The notes beneath the pieces are model-generated. The model ran no database searches. It was not told where the DNA came from and saw only the letters and a program-made list of their open reading frames with translations. From Alligator mississippiensis (lineage: Eukaryota; Chordata; Crocodylia; Alligatoridae), in contig NC_081828.1 in the NCBI RefSeq assembly GCF_030867095.1, positions 46,725,434 to 46,789,433 on the forward strand: a DNA stretch of 64,000 nucleotides, read 5' to 3'. Numbering within the stretch: the first letter of the stretch is position 1; each line of letters begins with the position of its first letter. Shown here in pieces: positions 11,446 through 22,754 of this stretch. The position numbers and the translations under genes are program-made.

Positions 11446-12425
11446 TCCAAAGCCACCAACAGGTATTTCCCCGATGGCTGGGCATCCAGAACACATGGTC
11501 AGTCTTGGTAACCTCAGTCTAAGTGCTCATTTTCAGCATTTAGAGCCTCAGTCATGCTGGAGAAGGCATTGGATTTGGTGTAGTTCAGAGCCCATGTTTA
11601 AAGTGGTTTCCCCCTCCACTACCAGTGACAAGGCCATAGCCTCATCAACGATCTTTTTGCCCTTACACCTTATGCAGTGAGTGCTTCCTTTACCCTGCAG
11701 GGCTTAGAGTCCAAAAAAGACAAAGAGAATGGTGACAGTTATCATCTTATTCACAGATCAGGGACTGAATCAGAGACCTCCAAAGCCAGAAGACAGAGCT
11801 GCTATTGCAAACTAAGTAGCCAAGGTTCAGAGGAGGAATAGTGGGGAGATAAATGCACACTAAGATGGGCTTGGAGAAGGAGAGGGGCACCATCCATGGA
11901 ATCAAGTGAGAAGGAGCATTTGAAGCCCAAGGTTAACAGGAAAGCAAAGGGGAGGAGATACAAGGAACTGTCATGCATGAAGATAAAGAAAATTCCACAA
12001 GAAGACCTAAGCCCCATCTCTCCATTGCCACGCAATTAATACAGTCACTTAAACCTCAAAGTGAAAAATGCAACCAACCCAAGATGGTAGTACATTTCAC
12101 CAGTGTCAGTGACAGTGCAGGGCAATGGGGAATCCAAAGGGTTGCCAACCAAGACATTTTTTTTTAATGACAACCCAACTTTTTTACTGATAAATGTTTT
12201 TACAGACATTTTACATAATGTAAATACAACTCTTCTGCCAGGCCCTGAACAAAGACCTTAAAATTTAGGGCTTAACTCCAATCATAGTAAAAAAGTTTGG
12301 GTTTCAGTAAAAGGTTCACCAATTATCAATAAGAACTTATTTGTTGAGTTGGCAATCCTACTTGACTGCAACAATGACTTTACACCATGCTGCTTCCACC
12401 CCAGATGTCCCCTACATACCCTGAT

Positions 12426-13214
12426 GCACCCAACTGTACTACACCTGCAAATACAGGTATTAAATTTAGGCACAATTAGGCTCATTAACACGTGTGGGTG
12501 TAACCCAGCACTAACTTTAGTGCTGGGTCTGCCCTGCCACTAGGGGGCCAACCTGAGCCCAGCCCCAGGGAACATCTAGCAGTTGGGGTTCTGGGCACCT
12601 GCCCCAGGTCCCTGACCCCTAGGCACCCCCCCCGACCCACCACTCTGGGCTTGAAGACCCAAAAATATGTAAACAGTTTTCTCCTTGTATATAGTTTCCC
12701 ACCTGTAAGCAGCTTTTTTATTGTTGGTGAGTGGGAAGGGTGGTAGAGGGGGAGGGAGGGGGGGTGGAAGTTGTGAGGACAATAATTTTTTTTGTTTCAC
12801 CCATGTGCGTATCATGAGAGTAGTGCGGAGGGTGGGCAGGGGATAGGGGATGTGTGGGCAGCGGGGCAGGTGGACTGGATCCAAGGAGTGCAGGAGGAGG
12901 GGGTCAGGCAGGGCCTCCCACAGCCAGTGCCCTGGCCCCTGCTGGTGAGTGTGCAGCTGTCCCAGGGCCTGGGGTGGGGGGCACTGCTAGGACCAGCAGG
13001 GCCAGCACCATAGCCAGCAGGAGTACAGGGCACTGGTCATCACTGGCAGGTGCTGGTCTGGAGCAGTGGGGTGCTGGGCATTGCTGTTAGAAGCAGGGGC
13101 ACTAACTTTAGTCCTAAGTCCCAGCAAGTGTAGACACCTGCCAAAAATTGCTCAATATGCATTAGCTTAATGAACATTAAATTTAGTTGCACTTAAATGC
13201 ATGTGTAGGTGCAC
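12426..13214. mobile_element. Candidate 0.8-kb palindromic MITE
   Basis: The outer segments are loosely inverted: left GCACCCAACTGTAC, then AGGTATTAAATTTAGGCAC; right AAATTTAGTTGCACTT, then GCATGTGTAGGTGCAC. CACTAACTTTAGT occurs near both inner edges, and at 12504-12527 it forms an 11-bp hairpin (CCCAGCACTAA / TTAGTGCTGGG). The centre is GC-rich. No target-site duplication was identified, so the boundaries are approximate. Confidence 0.4.
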
Positions 13215-14289
13215 TGACTGTGCTGTTCCCTCAACCCATCCCCAAGCCTTACCCCACTGGCCCTGCCCTCCTAACCCTGGCCATCAGGGGCCCCCAAAGA
13301 AGAACTACTGTTTGCCTATCTGCAGCAATATTATAGGCAGGCACACAAGCAACAGCAGTACATGGGTTGTGAGGAGGGGCAGGCTACAGAGCCCTGAGAG
13401 GAGGTTTCCTGCAAAATCCTGTACTCCTGCTCAGACTCCAGGTAGTGTTGCTCTGCTTTGTCTGTCCTTCAAAGCTTGCCTCTGATGAGGGATCTTCAAT
13501 CAAGCTCTGATTTTTACAGATGGCTCAATTTTTTTCTGGACTTCGAAAACAGGCATTTTTAGGATTGATTTTTATGGTCTGTCTGTAAATTTATGGATAG
13601 TTGGCAATTCTGGGCATCCAGCCCAGATCCCATGTTATTTCTGCCCTGTGAACGGCTCCCTCAGGCATTAATAAAATCTACTGGAAATCAAATCCAAATA
13701 AACATCTAAAAGTTAGGTTGGGAGCAAAGCATTCTCATCTCCCAAAGAAAATATTCTTATGGGGAGACTTCACAGAGGACTCAAAAATTACATTAGCAAC
13801 TCAGCAGATAATCTTTGTTCTTCCCCAAGTGCTAGTACAAAGGTACCCTTATAATATCAAATAAGCATGCACAGCCATGCTATTTTGATTGTTCTTCTTT
13901 TATATTAAGAGGAAAATAGACGGCTTGTGATCTGAGCTCACAAACCAGAAGGAACCATTGTGAATCATCTTTATTCTAGTCCCAGCAGTATCTGAGGGCG
14001 TCAATTGAAGAAGATGTCAGCAATAACTATCTCCAACAGCTACAGCACACCCCCCCACTAGTGAAAGATAGACTTTTTATCCAGCCAGGGATCATTGTTC
14101 TCTTCCTTCTTTGGATTTTGGTTCTTTGGGTGCAAATAGATGTTGCATTTCTCGCAGAAGAAAGTTTTTTTGTTCTGGGATCTTACAGACATACTAGTCT
14201 GATACCATTGGCCCACTTTAAGTACCTCTGAAGTATGGGGGAGAAAAATGTACTAACACTTTTCCCAGGACAATGCTGCATATGTCTGC

Positions 14290-15066
14290 TAGGGGTGTGT
14301 GAAGCAGGTCCTAGTCAATTCAGATTCAGATTCGGCCCAAATCAGGGACAGTGATTCGATTAATTGATTTGGATCACTGTCCCTGATTCAATTAGGCCAA
14401 ATCTGAATCTCAAGATTCGAAGCTGATTCGGAGATAGACTCAGCTTTAAATGTTTTTTTTCATACCTCAGGGGATCAGGGTAGCTCATGAATGCTGCAAT
14501 GCTAAGGCACATGGGGCATCCCACAGGAGCGCAGGGGGGCCCTCCACATGGTTGGTGGCCAACCCAGAAGTGGACCAGAAGTACTTCCAGTCCACTTCCA
14601 GGTCCACCGGGGAGTGTGTCAGCCCCCCTACCCTGCCCACCAGCTCAGCAATCAGCCACAAGGGGGACCCCAGGTGCCCCCCCCCCCCAGACCCAGGAGG
14701 CAGCAGTCGCCAAGCCAGGGGGACTCCTCCATGCGCTCCCCGCAAACCCGGAAGTGGACTGGAAGTGCTTGTGGTCCACTTCTGGGGCTGCTGCCAAATG
14801 CGCTGGGGAGCCTCCTGCGCTTCTGTGGGACACTCAATGCACTCCATCATCGCAACATTCACGAGCTGCCTGGCACCTAGAGGTATATAGAAAAAACATT
14901 AAAGCTGTGTCTATGTCCAAATCTCCTAATCTTTCCGAATCTCTCCAAATCAATTTGGAGGGTTCCAATTCGATTTGGAGAGATTAAAGGGTTCGGAGAT
15001 TCAGCCACTAAATCAGGCCGAATCTCCACTGAATCGAATCAGGGACTAAAGTTTCGCACAGCCCTA
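14290..15066 (+). mobile_element. TAGGG-family long-palindrome hAT-like element, copy 1
   Basis: A 777-bp non-autonomous DNA transposon beginning TAGGGGTGTGTGAAG and ending GCACAGCCCTA, flanked by the 8-bp duplication ATGTCTGC / ATGTCTGT (14282-14289, 15067-15074; 7 of 8 match). Almost the whole element is an imperfect inverted repeat. For example AGCTTTAAATG...GCTCATGAATGCTGC on the left mirrors GCAACATTCACGAGCTGCC...ATTAAAGCTGTG on the right. The GC-rich centre holds two further palindromes built from AGAAGTGGACC / GGTCCACTTCT. The palindromy explains the similar open frames on both strands, none of which resembles a known protein. TAGGG ends plus an 8-bp duplication fit the hAT superfamily. 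Confidence 0.88.
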
Positions 15067-15379
15067 ATGTCTGTACATTAACAGTGGTTCATTCAAGTTA
15101 ATTGTCAGTCACTCCAGGGTCAAGCCTGTTAAGCTGTGTGCTCTCTCTGGCCTCTGAACAGCAATACAGCTTGGAAGGGCTATGTGTATAAAGGGTTATG
15201 CTGCTCTTCATTTGTCCTGGTTTTTTACTTGGGTCAATCAGCCTCAAATGAAATGTCTGTTACAGCCTGTTAATCCAAAAAATAGTTTGATGGGCTCCAT
15301 AGAAACTGAATCACCTTCCTCATGGCCTGTCATTCTTGCTTTGTCCATTAACAACGTCTACTGTGAGTTAACCCAGTAA

Positions 15380-15790
15380 AGTTGAACAGTAAATATTCCA
15401 ATGACAAGGTCATATGCAGTCTTAATAAATTATCAAAGGGCAATTCTCCATCTTTCTCAATTTCACCTAAAATGCATTTTGATTGAAACAAAGGGAGTCA
15501 AAACAAAATTAAACTCTTAGGAGTCACTTGATGTCACTATTATAAGCAATGTGGTAAGTTCCGCTTATCTGTGTATTTGGAAGATAGCACATTAAACAAC
15601 ATGCCACGGATTTAGCGTAGTCTAAGAGTAACACGTAACTTCACCCTAAATACTAAATGTGTTCCACGATGCATTTCTTTAGGAAGAGGTCAGAGCAATT
15701 TTGCAGAATGTCACTGGGAACTGTGCTTTTAAATCACTTCGGCACTTTTCAGAATCCCACTTTCCAAGTTTATCATCAGTAAAGTTTTCT
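15380..15790. promoter_or_regulatory. Possible conserved non-coding element
   Basis: A repeat-free AT-rich block with retained CpGs (CCACGGATTTAGCGTAG, ACACGTAAC, TTCCACGATGC, CTTCGGCAC) and homeodomain-like cores (AAATTAAACTC, TGATTGAAAC). It resembles developmental CNEs. Conservation cannot be tested here. Confidence 0.25.
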
Positions 15791-16589
15791 CTACCCAAAT
15801 CCCTCTGACAAAAAATCAGTCTTAGGTGTTGCTGCTGCCAGTATGTTAGAAACAATCACACAAAACATGGTGCTATATTCTGTAGTCAGAAACCCTGCAA
15901 GTAGAGAAATCACCTAAGATAAGGATTAAGAAATTTGCAAAGGTTACAGCAAATGTAAACCTTCTGGAAGAGTGGGGAAGGGTGGGAGAGGTTAAAGCAA
16001 CTTGTGGAGTTCATTTTCAAGGGTGCTCAGAAATTCAGAGAGAAGAAGGAAAACCTGTGTTAGCTGCATATCAGTAGAAACTGAGACTGTTATAATATAT
16101 GGGTAGATGTAATAGTAGCCAGTGGTTATCAAACTCTACCATGTAACGAGGGTACGATACTCAGTAATCTTGGTCTACACCATAATAGAAATAAGAGGAG
16201 TCAGCATCATTAGCCTATATTACATCTGTGCTACATGGAGAAAGATCTACTTGATAATAAGGAAAATAAGGTCATTCTTAAGGAGTATTATTGTGACATC
16301 AGAAGTGCCCCAAACAATCATTGAAGTTTCTCTCCTGGAAATGTGCAATTCTGCTGTTTGCACAGCTTCAGGGAACATGCTCTCAGCAGCATTTCTAATA
16401 CCATCCACTCCCTCTCAGCTCTGACCTAATTCTCTGCATATCTACTGCCTCCAAAACTGCAGGGGTTACTTATACCACCCTGTCCCTCACAGCCTCCTGC
16501 TCCACTCAGATTAGCCTTGTTTCCTGACTGGGTAACCTGCTCCTTTCACAAACTTTCAGCAGACTGCCTTCAGAAGAAGGAAAGGTGAA

Positions 16590-16990
16590 TTTAACTCGGA
16601 AATTTTTTGAAGTTTGCTTTAAGGATAAGTATCTAGGAGCAATCCTAATCTTTGCATAACACTTAAAAAATTAGAATTGCCACAGGATATCATCAAGGCC
16701 AGTAACTCAGCATGCTTTCAAAAAGAATTGGATACTTATTTACAGTACATAAAAAATACAAAGTTGAAATAGTCAATAATTAGTCATCAAGAGCTCTGGG
16801 AGGGATATAAACCCAGAATTTTAGTGTATAAGCCAATGTTTAACTATAAGGCTTAGTTTACCTGAGTATAGGTTATGCCGTAATAGGATTTCTTCTTCAG
16901 AAGCATCTTCTGGACACTGCTAAAAACAGGACATTAATGAACTCAGATCTGATCCAGTCTCTAAATTCCTATTCAATGCAACTTCTTGTC
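16590..16990 (+). repeat. CR1/L3-type LINE 3' region, old
   Basis: The text ATTGCCACAGGATATCATCA, AAAAGAATTGGATACTTATT, GGGAGGGATATAAACC, GGTTATGCCGTAATAGGATT and TGATCCAGTCTC follows, in order, the widely seen CR1 3' region ('attgccacaggatat..gaattggatatttat..gggatataaacc..ggttatcccataatagg..ctgatccagt'). Confidence 0.65.
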
Positions 16991-18119
16991 AGAATAAATA
17001 TAAGATAATTTGTAGATGAACAACTGTCCTTCTGGAATCCAGGTTCCAGACACATCTGAAAGATGGGCAGTCCTAACTCAGAAAGACAATTTAAGGGGTT
17101 TCTTAATTTCCAATAAAGATCATTTTTGACATTATTTTTAACATCACAGTCTAAAAGCTCACTGCATTCACTTGAAATATCATTGAGACATTCAACCTGG
17201 CTTGCTGAGTACATTTTGTATTAACAAGCAGAGAATCAATTTTAACTAACCATTAAAGAAATACAATTGTAGGCTACCCTCCTGAAAATAGATGTAGGCT
17301 ACAGAAGTTGACAGAATAAAAGATGCAGCCCTCTGAAGCAGTTTTCTCCCTCAACCTTGGGTTGTGGGGTGAGTTTTTTTACATTCTGAGGTAACATATG
17401 GTCTCCAGACACAAATATCTAGTCCCCTTTGACTCAAAAATTTGAAGTGTTAAAACTCAGGTTTTTGCACCTAATGACAAATGTATTTAACTAGACCCAT
17501 ACGTTTCCTGGCTTTTCAGTATGGCCACAAACATCTAAGTCAGGCCTAGACCAGGCAAACATATTGGTTAACCTGTAGTTAAGATGGAAAGTGTTTTCCA
17601 CTTCAGCTAAAATCACTTTTAGAAAGGATGGCATTTAAAACAAAGTAAAAACATCTTAAAAAATTAAAATAAAAAAGTTTCTATTAAAAAAAGCATCAGA
17701 GTCACCCAAAGAACCTTAACTCTGCTCCTCTAACATCAGTACTTTCCTCCTTTGTTTTTTTGCAGCTTTGGGAACTTATTTGTGGATTCAAGAAATCTTA
17801 TTGGCATTTTAAGAAGTTGCCAGCCATTGGCTAATGTTGGATCGGGTTTTGAAATGTAGCATGCCTATACCTTGCCTAAGTGGAAGTATTTGCTGTTCTT
17901 CTCATTCACTCTCTCAGGAGCACTTCAGCTCCATGGCTGTACCCTAGTAACATATTCAAGGTAGTGAAGACAACCTACTTCTGGAGTCAGAGGAGAGCAC
18001 TGAGTATATGAACCAAATCACACTCTTTTTTAAATGCACACATTTCATACATGCTTCTCTTTAATGTCATGTATGATGCTCTGTTCTCACACCAAACATT
18101 CCTTTTTCAATCAAAATGC

Positions 18120-18400
18120 CACAACCTTTTCAGGACAGGAACACTGAATTTGGTGCAAGTTTTTAGCAGTGAGAGTAATTAACCAGTGGAACAGATCACC
18201 AAGGAATGTGATAAACTTTCCATTACTTGGAGCCTTTGAATCAAGAGCATGTGCATTTCTAAGGGAGACAGAAGTTATAAGCATGATGCAGGAAGCATTG
18301 GATGGCAATCTATGCCCTGTGTTGTTTAGGAACCTGGACAAGATGATCATAAAGGTCCATTTTGGCCTTGAAATTCTAACTTCAGTCTACCAGGTTCTAC
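18120..18400 (+). repeat. CR1 LINE 3' end, old
   Basis: GAGAGTAATTAACCAGTGGA, TCACCAAGGAATGTGAT, TTTCCATTACTTGGAGCCTT, TGATGCAGGAAGCATTGG and AAGATGATCATAAAGGTCC form the ordered 3' end of reptile CR1 ('aaccattggaac..caagggatgtggt..catcacttggagtct..gatgatcataatggtccct'). Confidence 0.75.
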
Positions 18401-18508
18401 AGGAACTCTAGCTCTACAGAGGCTCATGTATTTCTCAACTCAGAACCTCAGTGAGTACTGAGAGATGGTTGCCCTTGGTGCTGTTTTTTCAGTCAGAAAA
18501 TGTTAAAA

Positions 18509-18690
18509 CTGGTTTTCAACCTGTGGTCTGTGGACCCCTGTGGATCCAGAGACTATGTCAAAGAAGTCCACAAAAGATGGCTATGATCAAAAAGAATATA
18601 AACACTCCCGACTTACAATTCAAAGGGGTCCACACCTCCATTCAAAATGTTTAGGGGGTTTGCAAATGAAAAAAGTTTTAAAACCTTTTT
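18509..18690. mobile_element. Non-autonomous hAT element (182 bp)
   Basis: It begins CTGGTTTTCAACCTGTGGTC and ends near AAAGTTTTAAAACC, with decayed inverted termini. Flanking 8-mers are TGTTAAAA (18501-18508) and TGTTAAAG (18691-18698), 7 of 8 identical. Internal phrases such as TGGTCTGTGGACCCCTG and GGGGTCCACACCTCCATTC are typical of Charlie-like hAT fossils. Confidence 0.75.
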
Positions 18691-19030
18691 TGTTAAAGGA
18701 TGTCTTTGCCTGCTTGTATATGCCTATAAAGAAGGCTAGCATCTACATAGGCAGTGTTCAGTCAAAAACTAGGGACTAGATCAATGGTATCTCCCTGATG
18801 TAAATCAGCTAAAGGGCTTGCCAAAGTTATCATTGTTTCTGTGGTCACGGAACCAAGGAACTTATGATACAGATTGAAACAGCTGTTTCAGAGAGTCAGG
18901 TTCTTCAGTTCAGGTGAGATGACTGATTTTTCCATAGGTTTTGTATGGTAAAGAAGAGCCCAGACTTAGGATTTCTGGGTTTTCTAATATATGTGCTGTT
19001 TTGAGGATTTAAGGTTATTTTTGGCTAACA

Positions 19031-19400
19031 CAGGGGTTTTCAACCTTTTTTAAGGAACGTAGCCTGTCTGGTGGTGGCGGCCGGATGCGAAGTGGGGGGT
19101 GGGGTGGCAGCCGGACATGGAGTGGGGGGGGAAAAGGAGGGGTGGACATGAAGCAGGGGGGCTTGCAAGTGGCAGCAGTGGCGCAGGGTGGTGGATGGTG
19201 GTGGCAGCCCCCACGTGTGAGCTCTCCCCCACTGTGTTCAGCTGGCCAAGCGGTACCTGCGCAGCCCACAGAGGGTAGCCACTGTCCTCGTCCCCGTCCC
19301 CCCACCACACCTGTCCCTGCTCCTAGGAGGCAGCAGTGCAGGGTGGTAGTGTATACCCCCTAGCACCCCAGCTACACATACCCCTGGTTGACAACCCCTG
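19031..19400. mobile_element. Non-autonomous hAT element (370 bp) with GC-rich module
   Basis: The termini are CAGGGGTTTTCAACC and GGTTGACAACCCCTG, nearly perfect hAT inverted repeats. The flanking duplication is GGCTAACA / GACTAACA (19023-19030, 19401-19408; 7 of 8). The GC-rich interior around 19150-19250, read on the minus strand, shares a module with the element at 20178-20465 (GAGCTCACACGTGG, CACCCTGCGCCACTGC). Open frames across it on both strands are low-complexity and not credible genes. Confidence 0.85.
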
Positions 19401-20138
19401 GACTAACATGTTCATTTTGTCTATTTAAAAAATGGGTTAACAGACTCCTTGCTTGAGGATTTAGTTAGTTTATTTTTTAAAAATCCATCCAAAAATTCCT
19501 TGGTGTCCTCCTTCTCCTGAAGAGCTCCAGAGGTCTTTGAGGTAGAGGCCTTTCCAGGGAAGAACTGTACCTTAGAGAGACTCTTGCAAGTTGCGAGAGC
19601 CCTCAGGAACTGGATGTTGTGTTGTGCAGAAGCCATTTGAAACAATCCAGTCAGGTAGAACTCAGACACTGAAAGAAGCAGACATCTTCCTGGCTGTTTG
19701 ACTCTGAGTGACTGTAAAACACCACACTTCTGCTGCCCAAGGTTCTTACCCTGAGGAGACACAGATCCCTTCCATCAGGGCTAGGGACAGACATTCAAAA
19801 AGCCTGAGCCTAAATTGATTCAATCTTTGCAGGTTAGTCTAACCTCGCTAGGCTGAATCAGTTTGTAACTGAACAGACAACCCAGAAATGCAGGCACATG
19901 CCTGCAGTGGCTCAGACTAGAACCTGGGGGGCATTAGAGCAGCCCTCCTTTTCCTTCTACAGTGCTGAGCTGAGGGGGGACATGGCTAGGCCCTAGCAGG
20001 ACGCTCTCATTAGGGAGGGGCTCCCCTGCCCCCCACCCTTTTGACCAGCCCAGCAGGGAATTGATAATTGACCACATAGTTAAACTAGTTAGCTGTTGGC
20101 CTAACTTTATGGTCTCAAACTAAGCAGTGTTTTTCATT

Positions 20139-20159
20139 TGTGTGTGTGTGTGTGTGTGT
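20139..20159. repeat. (TG)n microsatellite
   Basis: About 10 TG units, followed by a short AT-rich segment (CACATTATATATAAATA) that precedes the next transposon. Confidence 0.9.
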
Positions 20160-20177
20160 ACACATTATATATAAATA

Positions 20178-20465
20178 CAGTAAACGCCGTGGTAACTGGC
20201 ATTGTACTATCCAGAATACTCTATTAACCAGAATTTCCAGCCAGCAGGCCGGATGCTGGGGGGGAAAGCTCACATGCGGCGGCAACCGCCACCCACCACT
20301 CTGTGCTGCCACTGCTCCGCATGCAGCTGCTGCCCCCTGACCTGCTCACCCCCCACTCTGCAGTGGCTTTCAAGAAGTTTGAAACCCCTGCCTCAGATAA
20401 TCAGAATTTTTAGATACCCGGCACCGCCCTTACCCCACTCATGCTTATTAACACAGCTTTTACTG
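20178..20465. mobile_element. Tc1/mariner (Tigger-like) non-autonomous element
   Basis: Starts CAGTAAACGCCGTGGTAACT and ends GCTTTTACTG, with TA dinucleotides on both sides (20176-20177, 20466-20467) as expected for a Tc1/mariner TA target. Sub-terminal segments TTAACCAGAATTTCC and AGATAATCAGAATTTTTAG are also inverted-repeat-like. The interior is GC-rich and contains AAAGCTCACATGCGGCGGC and CCACCCACCACTCTGTGC, shared with the hAT-ended element at 19031-19400. There is no transposase. Confidence 0.75.
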
Positions 20466-20584
20466 TATTGATATTTTATATATATGTGTGTGTATTGACA
20501 CACACAAACATGCACACAAAGCAATAAAGCAGGCATAGCACACTACTGAATTAGAATGACTGCGGGGGGGGGGGGACTCCATGT

Positions 20585-20860
20585 CCCTTTGCTTTGGTGT
20601 CATTGTCTGCACAAGGTGCGCTAATCAGCAGAGAATCCATTCCCCAAGTGACTCACGTGGCAGGAGGTGAGGCCATCTGGGGGCTTTGTTTCCCTGCTCC
20701 GTTGTTTTTCAGCAGAGCGACAAAACTGATGTTTATAGGTATCATTACATGTGAAAAATCTGTTCCAGGACAGAGTGGTGCTGCTGGGAATGTGCAGCAG
20801 ATTGCAGTTTAATGATCTGATTAAAATATGTTTAAAAAAATACCAACAAACTGCCCCCCC
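20585..20860. promoter_or_regulatory. Possible conserved non-coding element
   Basis: A repeat-free block between two transposons, with retained CpGs (AAGGTGCGCTAATCAGCAG, GACTCACGTGGC, CAGAGCGAC) and homeobox/TALE-like sites (GCTAATCAG, TTTAATGATCTGATTAAAA). Conservation is inferred from composition only. Confidence 0.25.
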
Positions 20861-21430
20861 CCACCGTCCCCCAGCCTCCAGCCCTGCAATTCATCCTATA
20901 GCCATCAGAGAGATACAGGTGCCAGGGGGCTACTTATTATTCACAATTCAGGTTGCTTGTGGGGCTTGTTAGCACCTGGCCACAGGAAGGGACGAGCCTT
21001 CAAGGTGTATTTAGAATGAGCCAGCAGCAAAGGAGAAGATAAGCAAGGGCTCTATTTATATCAATTGCTCAGAGCTCCTGAGACCACTGCTAAGGAACAG
21101 AGCCCACCCACCCACACCAAATCCAGACATGAAGTAGTAAAGCTGCCCTCAAGGTGCTACCTCCTCCTCCACCACTCTCTGTCTTTAGCATATTTCATTG
21201 TGGCTGGAGAGGTTGCCCTCTGCATGGCTTCACAGACTCATTTCCAGGTTTGGCATAGGTGGAGCAGGAGCAGGTGGGCAGGGCAGTGGACCCAAGAGTG
21301 CTGGACACACAGAATAGACATATCCAAAGAAACCCTCGTAGATTGAACCACCTGACCTACCCCCTTCTATAATCATACAGGAAAATGGATCCCCATGCAG
21401 TAGTAGTTGGACAAGGAGACAGGAAAGCAG

Positions 21431-22233
21431 TAGTGGGGTGTGAAACGGGCCATATTCAATTTGGATTTGGCCCAAATCAGGGACAGCAATTCCATTTGTT
21501 AATTCAGATCACTGTCCCAGATTCAATTTGTCCGAATCCAAATCTGAAGATTCGATGCTGATTCAGAGAATCAGTGATTCGGCCATAGACACAGCTTTAA
21601 ATGCGTTTTCTACATACCTTGAGGTACCAGGCGTGACTCATGAATGCTGTGATGCTGGGGCAGATGGAGCATCCCACAGCAGCATGGGGGGCCCCCTGCA
21701 TGCTCAGCAGCGAACCCAGAAGTGGACTGGAAATACTTCCAGGTCTGCCAGAGAGCGCACAGGAGGCCTCCCTGTGCCCCCCTGGCTTGGTGATTGGCTG
21801 CAAGGGAACCCCAGGTGCCCACCCAGACCCAGAAGGCACCAGTTGCCGAGCTGGGGTGGTGCAGGTGGCCCCCACTTGCACACTGTCCAGCGGACCCAGA
21901 AGTGGACCGGAAGTGCTTCTGGTCCACTTCTGGGTCTGCTGCCAAGCACACTGGGGACCCCCTGCACTTCTGTGGGACGCTCCATGCACCCCAGCATGTC
22001 AGCATTCATGAGCTGCCTGGTACCTTGAGGTATGTAGAAAAAACATTTAAACCTGTGACTATGTCCAAATCGCTGAATCTTTCCAAATCTCTCCGAATCG
22101 ATTCAGAGGGTTCCGATCTGTTTCAGAGAGATTAAAGGGTCTTCTGATTTGATTCAGATTCAGAGATTCATCCACCAGATTGGGCCAAATCTCCGCCAAA
22201 TTGAATCAGTGACCGAAGCTTTGCACAGCCCTA
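21431..22233 (+). mobile_element. TAGGG-family long-palindrome hAT-like element, copy 2
   Basis: 803 bp, starting TAGTGGGGTGTGAAAC and ending TTTGCACAGCCCTA, with a perfect 8-bp duplication GAAAGCAG (21423-21430, 22234-22241). It has the same architecture and orientation as copy 1: AT-rich outer arms with repeated GATTCAGA / TCTGAATC-like words, inner arms with GCTCATGAATGCTGTGATGC mirrored by GCATGTCAGCATTCATGAGC, and a GC-rich core. At 21893-21936 the core has a 44-bp palindrome: arms of 21 bp (GACCCAGAAGTGGACCGGAAG and its complement, one mismatch) around 2 bp. Frames of 100-166 codons on both strands come from this symmetry and show no protein domain. Confidence 0.9.
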
Positions 22234-22344
22234 GAAAGCAGTAGTTTAGTACCAGCTCTGACAGAAACTCACTTTGAGATTTCAGCCAAGGCACTTCTTA
22301 GTTTTGGTGTGGTTGCACCTAAAAGCTCAGATTTCAAGGTTCTG

Positions 22345-22435
22345 TTGAGCTAGGTGCTGTACATGTATACAACAAAAAAGGTCCCATCCCAAAGATCTTG
22401 CACTCTAAGGAGATGAGCGGCAACAGGTGGAGAAA
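22345..22435 (-). repeat. Ancient amniote interspersed repeat, antisense
   Basis: GCTAGGTGCTGTACATGTAT, ACAAAAAAGGTCCCATCCCA and AAGATCTTGCACTCTAAG are the complement of the common amniote repeat phrase 'cttagatcgtaagctctttggggcagggactgtctt...tgtacagcacctagc'. The sense copy is at 55793-55918. Confidence 0.55.
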
Positions 22436-22754
22436 AACAGAAGAGGCTGGGGAAAGGAGTCACAGACTAATGGTGAGACAGTTATGAATTGCCTAATGAG
22501 CACCAAGCACATTCCACTTGCCTTTTTGTCCTTCAAGGTTTTCTTTGATCTTCAAGTTTACCGCTGCTTTTGAGGTTCCCATAGATGGCAGGATTTGATG
22601 TTCAGTTCATTAATGCTGGCAAAAGAGGCTCTGAAACCTATTATTTTGCTCACATCACTGCCTGCTCTCTACTTCTAGAGCTCAAGCCTGAATACAAACT
22701 CCACTGCCTCCCTAAAGCTATCCCCCAACCCCGCACATCTCCAGATACTTTCGG

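Noticed and set aside
14450-14990. Open frames of 60-166 codons on both strands
   Set aside because: They lie in the palindromic TAGGG element copy 1. Peptides from the two strands resemble each other because of the inverted repeat, and no domain is recognisable.
21528-22135. Frames of 100-166 codons on both strands
   Set aside because: The same explanation, in copy 2 of the palindromic element.
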